This document shows positions 53,301 to 62,300 of a stretch of DNA of 64,000 nucleotides, one piece after another (position 1 is the stretch's first letter; the number at the start of each line of letters is the position of its first letter). This DNA comes from Marthasterias glacialis (taxonomy: Eukaryota > Echinodermata > Asteroidea > Forcipulatida > Asteriidae): NCBI GenBank assembly GCA_911728455.2, contig OU452221.1:7079047-7143046 (forward strand), written 5' to 3'. A model generated the notes under the pieces. The model did not search any database. It worked only from the letters and a program-made list of their open reading frames with translations, and was not told the origin of the DNA. The position numbers and the translations under genes are program-made.

Positions 53301-56300
53301 AAACATAAAAACAATGATGATCACTTTAAGCTTCTGTAGACAGCTGCCAAATAGAAAAGAAGAAAAAAAATAATAATAAAATACCTTTTTTGATCTGAAA
53401 GATCTGTCTGTTTTTAAAGATGCAGGCTCGTCACTATTACCCGACGGCTATTTCCGTGGCACAAAACGATCATGTATCTGTACATAGGTTACGCACAACG
53501 CGTGCGCCGGTCAGAGGTGGCACAAATTTGTTTGTGGCGCATTGACGAGCGTGCGTCTTTAAACTTGACTTTGGTAATAATTTATGTCATGTTGAATAAG
53601 CATGGTTTGTTTTTCCCGTCCACTTTGTCAGGTGATTGATCAATATATTGAAGCAGTTACGTTTAGAGATCTATGGAAGTGTGTCATTCAGCGTTGGATT
53701 AGAGATTATGGCTGGACAACTGATGGAAGATCGACATCAGTATCCTCAGACAGTAGTTTAGAAGGTAAAATACCAGACTGTGAACACACTCAGAGCATTG
53801 GGGTTGTCTTTAGTGGTTTCTTCCCCCCTGCCTTTCACCTCTGTGGACCCCTGTTCGAATCCTGCTGTGTCTGAAAAAGCAATACACAAACAAAAGGTTT
53901 TACAAAAAATAGGAAGATTGATACATAATATTTTAACATGAGAATTATGGATAATTATCGACTCAGGACACAATTTTTACCAGGACCTTTTTGGTTGAAT
54001 GAAGTAGGTCTAGGCAGCCTCTGCTTAGGTCTCCATGTGATTAACAAAATAAACACAAATATTTATGAGTATATTTATTGAACGTATTTATGTATCTCTG
54101 TTTAACACCAGACATGTCAGGTTGGGTGGCCGAGGTCCTTCGTCTCATCAGCTGCTCCAGACACGGTCTGAGTGAGCTAGAATTATTGGAGCTGCTGAGG
54201 ATGATGGGATACACAGGTCAGGCAGAGGTCACAGCCTTTGACTTTGCCCTGTTCCGGTCTGCAACATTTGACGCTCTAGTGGAGAGGCCAGGGGGTCTAA
54301 TGAGCTTTTTTCATCAACATCTACGGGAGGCGGTGGAGCACTCCCTCTTGGGTAAGCAATAGACCTTTATCATGCTGCCACCATCTTGGTCATGTTCCCT
54401 GTATCCAATAACAGTAATAGATGCTGATGTTCATTGCACAAAAAGGAACCAGACTATTTGCACTTTCCAGCCTCGCTTTGGTTATATTGGTTTGAATGGG
54501 AGAAAATCAAGATGGCCGCGCCATGATAAAGGTCTATAACCCCCACCCTCGATTGAACTTTTGTTCAATTTCTTATTTCTCATGTCAGGAAGGTTGAAAA
54601 CATGATATTAATTTTGACCTTCTCAGGACAGGGCAAGTGATTTCAGTGGTCAGTTGGTTTATTTTAGAAAGAGCAAATTCAATTTTTATTCTCTGTTTTT
54701 CAATAAACGCACCACACAACAAAAACAGCTAACATTTTATATATAACAGTTTGTTTTAATGAATACTAAATAATCATTTAAAGTTGTATTAACCATTATC
54801 TTGCTGAAAACAGTCATCCAGTTGTGTTTGATTTTGCAAGAACATATCACAGGCTCTCAAGACAATACCAACTACCTGTTTAATTTTAAATGTTCTCACT
54901 ATCGTCTATTTTATGAGAAACATTTGTAATTTTTACAACTTGATGCAGGGATGATCGCCGGTACGGCTGGTATGCCAGATTCACCGAATGCATCAGCTGT
55001 TGACTTCCTCCCGAGTGGCCAGAATCGTCTGAAGAGGGTATGCCACGAAGCGCTCTCCAGCTACTTCTGGAAGCAGCCCCACAGCCTGAGGAGAACCGGA
55101 GAGTTACCTTGGCAGCTAGAAAAATGCGATGATATTCAGGGTCTTTTTAACATCCTGACGGAACCAGAGTAAGTGAACGTTTGTCCGAATGTTGACTGAG
55201 AGGGCGCTTTATCAAATGAGTCCTCGGACCTCTAGTTCGAGTCCCAAGACCATGCATTTTTGCATTTTGAAGGGAAACATTCACCAGAATTTAAAAATTG
55301 AACAACCAAACAAGATTTTTTAAGCAAGGAGCCCCTTGTGTACACAACCATAGCTGAGTGTAAATAGAACAAGTGTGAACCTGTAAGGTGTCTTCTTTGA
55401 CCTTGGTGAGGGCGCTGTAAGAGCTAGTGACATCAGATGCAAGGAGTCTATGATGATGTTACCTTAACTCCTTCACACCTTTCGTAGTAAAGAAATGAAT
55501 CCAACCATAAATTACTTTTTTTTTAGAAGTCTTGTTTTAAGTGTTTTTACCCCAAAATCACATCAAGGTGCTCTGCCTTGGTCATCTAATCCTGTTGGGA
55601 TGAAGGTCTGCCTGTACTTGAAGCGTATGTTTTAGGGGAGGAATGCAAAGTTAAACAAGTAGTTACTTAGAGTTGAAGAAGTTTTCTAAGGTACAACGAA
55701 GTACGACCCAGAGTGACCGCTCATTTAATTTTGCCTTTCTCCCTCAATACAAAGTGCGGTTCAGGTTACAGATCTCTATGAGCCCGGTTCCTTCATCATG
55801 GGCCTGGTTTTATGTCTCTGCTTTTTTGGGGTCTGTGTCTTCCCTACATCTATACCTTCTTGCCCCATTCTAGAAAGCTCTCTCAAAACTTCGTGTCATG
55901 GCCAAGCGGTCAAGCGCACTGGACTCAAGCTCTGGTGTTCTGATCAGCAGAGTGTGGGTTCAAATCCCGGTCTTGACACATAACCATTATTGCTTCGTTC
56001 TTCAGATGGGACGTAAAGCTGTTGGTCCTGTGTGTTATGTAATACACGTAAAAGAACCCAGTTACGCTTATCTCTAAGAGGAGGGGTTTGCCCCTAGTGT
56101 TTTCTGGCAGTGGCTGCTGAATGTGCCGCAGCACCTTGTAAACCATTAGAAGGTGCTACCCAAATGGCTCTCATAATTTTAAAAAAGCACAACAAAAACC
56201 TGTCTTAAAAACAATATAATAAGCGCCTTGAGTACCTAATTGTTGGTAGATACGTGCGCTATATGAGACCAGGTATTATTATTATTATTTTTATTTTTAA

Positions 56301-59300
56301 ATCCTCACTCTGTATCCATGTCCAATCTGTTCAGAGTGTTCCTCATGATGTGCCAGGACAGCATCCAGAGCGTTGCCCTCAAACTAGATCTCTTGCGCTA
56401 CTGGCAACGCCTCAGCAAGAATGGCTACGAGATTGGGGAGGCCTATGAGAAGATGGTGATGAAAGCAGTTGAGGAATATACGTGGACGGAGAGTGATAGA
56501 GAACCTAAAGAAGAGGCACGGGGGGAGGTCAAAGATGCTGATAGTAGTCAAAAGAGAAGTGAGTTTTAATGATCTTAGGGCAATGGATCGATCTGGTAAG
56601 CTCTGCTCCTTAATGCACTGACCAATGGGAGACTTTAGGACACTAGGTGGATGCAGGATTTTCCATTGTTACATAATTTTAGCATGCCCACACTTCCGAG
56701 AATAATGGATTTACCCGGTCTGCTGCCACCATAGAAATAGAACCTGGAAATCCCACACTCCAAGAATGATGGATTTATCCTGCCTGCTGCCACCATAGAA
56801 ATAGAACCTGGAGCACTGTGTGTCCTGCTGTGGATGCGGTGTAGCGATACCTTTTGACATGTGTGCACGGCAAAATGATATAACATGTCACCTGTTTTGG
56901 GCAAAATTGGGCATATCCAACACCTAAATGACAAAGTATCAGTGTGGCCAAATTTTGCCATACCTGCTTGTCACATGACATCATTCTGCCATACACGTTT
57001 AATAACATGACCACGCGCATCCATAAAATGCTCTCACAACTGAGGCATGCAAATGATGACTCGCTCAGCTTTTAACTCGACTGCAACCTACATGTGTAAA
57101 AAATCTCCCATAACAACATTAAGTTTAGGCTCAAAAGCCCCCATTACAAACTCTGAACAAGCTGCATCTGTTTAGATGACTGCAGTAGTCATTGTGCACA
57201 TGTCGTACTCAAGTGAACACCGTTACTAAGTCTGATAATACCGGAGTCTTATATAGCTAGCTCAAGGGTTTACTATATTTTTTTAAGGCAGGTTTTTGAG
57301 GTTTTTTTTATTATGAGAGCCATTTATGTAGCACCTTGTATGTACGAGGTGCTGCGGTGCGCATTCAGCAGCCACTGCCAGAAACACCAGGGCAAACCTC
57401 TTCTTTTAGCGATAAGTGGAACTGGGTCCTTTTACGCGCACTACACAACACATGGGACCTTCGGCTTTACGTCCCATCCAAAGGATGCAGCAATAATAGT
57501 TAAGTGTCTTGCTTAAGGACACTAGTGTCAAGACTGGGACTCGAACCCACACTCTGCTGATCAGAAACACCAGAGCTTGAACCCAGTGCGCTTGACTGCT
57601 CGGCCATGACACGCCATAGCCGACTGACGTAATGGGCGGGGCTTAATGGCATGTTTCATAGAGCTGTATTTAAACTACCACATTATTCAACTTGGTTGTG
57701 ACTGGTTCCCTGCTGATATGTGATAACCTTTGTTTCTTGGCTGAGCAGCTCGTTTGAATTGTCGTTTCCATTGTGAATACTTGACATCAATGGTTTGCCA
57801 CTGCAAAGAGGTCTCTTTTAGTAGAATCTGTATAAAATATTTCCTGTATATTATTTTTTTTAACTCTTTTGGGAATTTTTTTTTTTATGCAAGAAGAGAA
57901 GCCAAACCCACAGTCTTCAAAGAAAAAGATTCCTTATCAAAAGCTCTCGGTGATTGAGGAAAATGAAGCCGCATCTTCCGACGACACTTCTACCCATCAA
58001 CTGAATACAAAGGAGGAGCGTGGGAACCCCACCCGTGAGGCTAACCATGAGAGGTCATCAAGTGCCTCAACTCAACAAGCTACATCAGCCTCAGAGGTAG
58101 GGAAAGCCTCTTCATCCTCCGATGAGGATGCCGAGGAGGTTTGGGAGGATGCGAGAGAGGAGACTGAGTCCAACAGTGAAGACGGTGAGTTTGCCAAGAG
58201 ATTTGTGTGTCCTTGTGTGTACTTGACTATAAATTGCTTCTCTTACATGTCTTAAAGGGACACATTTCCTTCAAATCTCTTTAAAAATTTTCTGTTGGGA
58301 ATGGTTCCTTATCCTTTTTTAAAGAGATGTTCATGCCATAAAACACCCACAGCGTGTTGTAACTATAGTGAGTAGTGATAAAAGAAACCCATACATTTCG
58401 AATCTGGAAATAAAACCAGCAGAACCACACTCTACATCGAAACATACGGTCCACCATTTTGTGGAGTCAAACATTTGGTTCTTCAAAATGGCGGACCTGT
58501 TCTGATTGAACAAAAACCACACAAAATCTTGTTCATTTTGTTGACAGTTTTTTCCCTCCATATGACAAAAATCTACTTGGATGTTATATAAACCAACTAA
58601 TGAATGTTTTGCATTCGTGCAATGGAGAGAATATTTTCATTCGCTGCAAGATTGAATGTTCCAATCATCTCGGCTTCGCCTCCTTGAATGGAACATTCCA
58701 TCTTTCAAAATATTCAAAATCTCTGCACTCATAAACATTCCTTGTATATTAATAATTATAATAAATATTGTTGATTTTGATTTATTTTTAACAGATGAAA
58801 TATTCTATGAGTACAAACCAGAGGACAGATGCAAGATGGCCGTCCTTGCAATGCAAGCTGGGAAGTTCTTAGCCGAGAGGTCTTGTTTCCAGCACTCTGA
58901 GAGGCTGCTGAGTTTGGCCCACCAAGACGTCAGCCAGGTCAGAAAAAAAAATATTACAACTGGAAAACAAAGAATTTAGATGACACTTGTGAAGAAATTT
59001 GAATAATAATTTGATAAAGTGTTTCACACCAGCAGTGGAGAAATTCAGTGAAGCTAAACAAGGGGATTAAACACTACAAGACTATATATATATCGAATAG
59101 GTCTTCTCTGTACTTCAGAAAAAACAAAATCTGTCAAGATTTCATACAAAGAGGCAAATATTGTCGTTTCAACTTCAGCTTCAAGTCCAGTTTACAGGTA
59201 ACTGAGTACAAGTGACTTGAATCGTTGACAAAAAAAAAATCTGTCTGCAATTTTTGGGGACACATTTTTGAAGATGGCGGAATTTGAAACAATGTTTTCT

Positions 59301-62300
59301 TCTGATGCAGAAATTTCCGCTCAGCACGCCAGAGCAGCTCTTCAAGATGAAAGTGGAGGAGAACCTCGGCGATCTCCACCGATTCCAACTCCATCGCTTC
59401 GAAGCCAAGAAGTTCTACCACAAGGCGCTAAACACGCTGAGTAACATCGCTGCCTGTGAGTCTGACGACATCTACAAGCAGCTGGTGGAGAATAAAGGTC
59501 AGCATCAGGGACCCAATTTCATGGTGCTGCTCACTGCGGAATTCGGCGTTTACGGCGCTCTGTAAAGACCATGTTTCTGTGGGTCGTAAGGGTTCCTAAG
59601 CGCAGAATTCTTTGATGAAGCAGCGCCATGAAATTTAGCACAGGTCACTTTAGTGGAAAAGAAAATTGGCTCTAGCTATAGACCTTTCTATTGTTGATAA
59701 ACAAACCCCGCTGGTTGGCATGGACGGCCAAATGTAGCAAAACATTCAAGTCTTGTTGACAGACGTTGCGACCAAATTCACCATTTTTGTGAACTTTCTA
59801 TTAAAAGAAAATACGTCCCATGATTGGTTGCTTTGTTTCCAACAAATTCTGAACAGCTTTTTGAATATTTGTGTAACATTTTTGCAAACTGTGATTATCT
59901 GTTTATGCTTTGCATTGATGGCTCCCCGTAGTTTCTCCATCTTGGTTGGCAAAAAGTTGGGATGTGATGTTGCAAAAGGAAGGTCTATAAACCAGGCACT
60001 CCATACATGATGTCATAATATTGCAAATGGTTGTGAAAGGCACCCAGATGAGAAAACTTTCCCTAACTGTATACAGTTGGAAAGCTAATGCTAATTTTAT
60101 GAAGACATACAGGCTAGAATTTTCACGAATAACAATTACCTCGACAACTACCAAGTCCACAGCAGCATTTATAAAGCTATCACAATGGTGAGTTTATTTG
60201 ACCAAATAAGAATCTGTAAATGGGCATCGTGAAAGAATCTTAAGTCAAGCACAGAGTGTCTGACTTACAACCCCAGCCAAAATAGATGGAGTTTTTCTGA
60301 TTTGATTGACTGGTTTGTTACCAAGGTTATTACTTCAAAGCACAAAATGCTAAGCAAGAATCTATCTTGCTTAGAAGAAACAGGTTACCAGCCAACATAC
60401 CATGCTAAGGTATATAGTTTGTGACTGGTTCCCTGCCAATATTTGCTCAGCAGATATGTTTTCTCAGCAATGTTTTTTCCTGGAGTGTCATGGCCGAGCG
60501 GTCCAGTGCATTGGACTCAAGTTTTGGTGTTGTCAGAGAGTGGGTTGGGTTACGAGTCAGGATACTTGACCATAAATGCTACGTCCTTCCGATGGTACTC
60601 TAAGTCAGATGTCCTATAATGCATGTAAAAAAAAAACCCAGTTAGCTTATCGTTAAGAGAAGGGGTTTGCCCCCATGTTTGGCAGTAGATTGTGCTGGAT
60701 GAAATGTGACTTTATTTATTACGCTTAAAGCTTTGAAGTTTTAGTTCTGATCATAGCACTTACAGTCGTGTTGTTAAAATGCTATTTACTTGAATCCTCA
60801 CATGACATTAAGCTGTGATCACAATTCTTGCACTCTTGTTTAAATGCGAAACCTTTGTTCGTTTTACAATCAATTAGGTCGTCTGTTGAACCATCTTGGT
60901 TTCATGGCCGTGAAGCAGCACACCAAAGTCGTCGATGAAGCGGAGAAAACTCTCAGGAATGCCAGTGACTGCATGAGAAAGGCCAATAGTATTGCTGGCT
61001 TAGCCACGGCACAATTTATTCTTGGACTAGTCCAGTGAGTGCGAATTTCAATCTGTAGTTTTCTCAAGTTGTATTTTTGCGTCATTGATTGAACCCTGGT
61101 AAGGTTAAGAGTAACGACGATGACAAGAATTGTTTGTTTTGGAGTTAGGTCTCAAATTTAATAACAATATGTGATGCTCCATGCCAAAATAAGGCAGTTT
61201 CTGCCAAAACTTTAAACAAGTTTTTTTTTGCTCATCAAATAGTTTACAAATAAGGAATGTTTATAAGTGATATGATAAGAATATTTTGAGAGATGGAATG
61301 TTCTATTCTATGAGGCCAAGCCGAGTTGAATGGAACATTCCAACTTTCAACTCATGAAAATATTCTCTCCATTGCACGAGTAGATTTTTGTAATTTGAAG
61401 GGAAAAAGATCTTTTGGATTTGCTCCCAGAGGGCGCTATATAAAAACCTGTTGCTGGTTTCTTGTCTCATTTCAACATAAACACAGCGAGTGTAACAAAA
61501 ACCTGTGTATTAGTGACGTCGCTTGGGGTAGTTGTCTATCTGTTTAGTAATGGACAGTAATGGTGGACATTCTTTCTCTACTTTTTGACTCTTAGAATTA
61601 AGAAGACTGATTATGTCACGGCAGAGGAGTGTCTCCGTGAAGCGTTGCAGACGAGGGAGAAATGGCATGGCAAGTCACATCCACATGTTGCTGAGGTCTT
61701 GAATGAACTTGGTGGATTGCTCTGTAACCAACGCAACCTACAGAGGTGAGAGTTATTCAATGCAAAGTATAAAATCCTTGTTAATCATTTAATGAAGAAG
61801 TAGCTACTACGTACTCTTCCTCTTCTTGATTCATACTGGAGTGGCAAAGGTGGCTAGTGTGTAAAGCGCTCGCCTCTCACCACTGTGGCCCTGGTCCGAT
61901 TCCTGGCTAGGCCCATATGTGAGTAGAGTTGTGCGTCAGTTCTCTCCTGTGCCACAAGGTTTTTTTTCCAGGTCCTCCGGTTTTCAATCTCTGGCTGTGC
62001 TCCCTGGGCTCGATTTCACAAAGAGCTAAGATTGTTCTTAACTGTGAATCACTCTTAATTGCTAAGCAAAGTGTGATGTCACAATACAAATCACTATGGT
62101 AATACTGACAACTCAACTTAAGATGAATCTTAGTGCTTTGTGAAATCAACCCCATGTCATTTATATGGGTTGATGTGGCTGGCTGCCAAAGGCACTTTAC
62201 ATGCCTACAGTTTGACCATGTTGCAATTTAGTTTCTCAGCGGCGAGTCAGGATGATTAGCCTCCCAAATTATTATTATCATTATTATTATTATTACTTCA

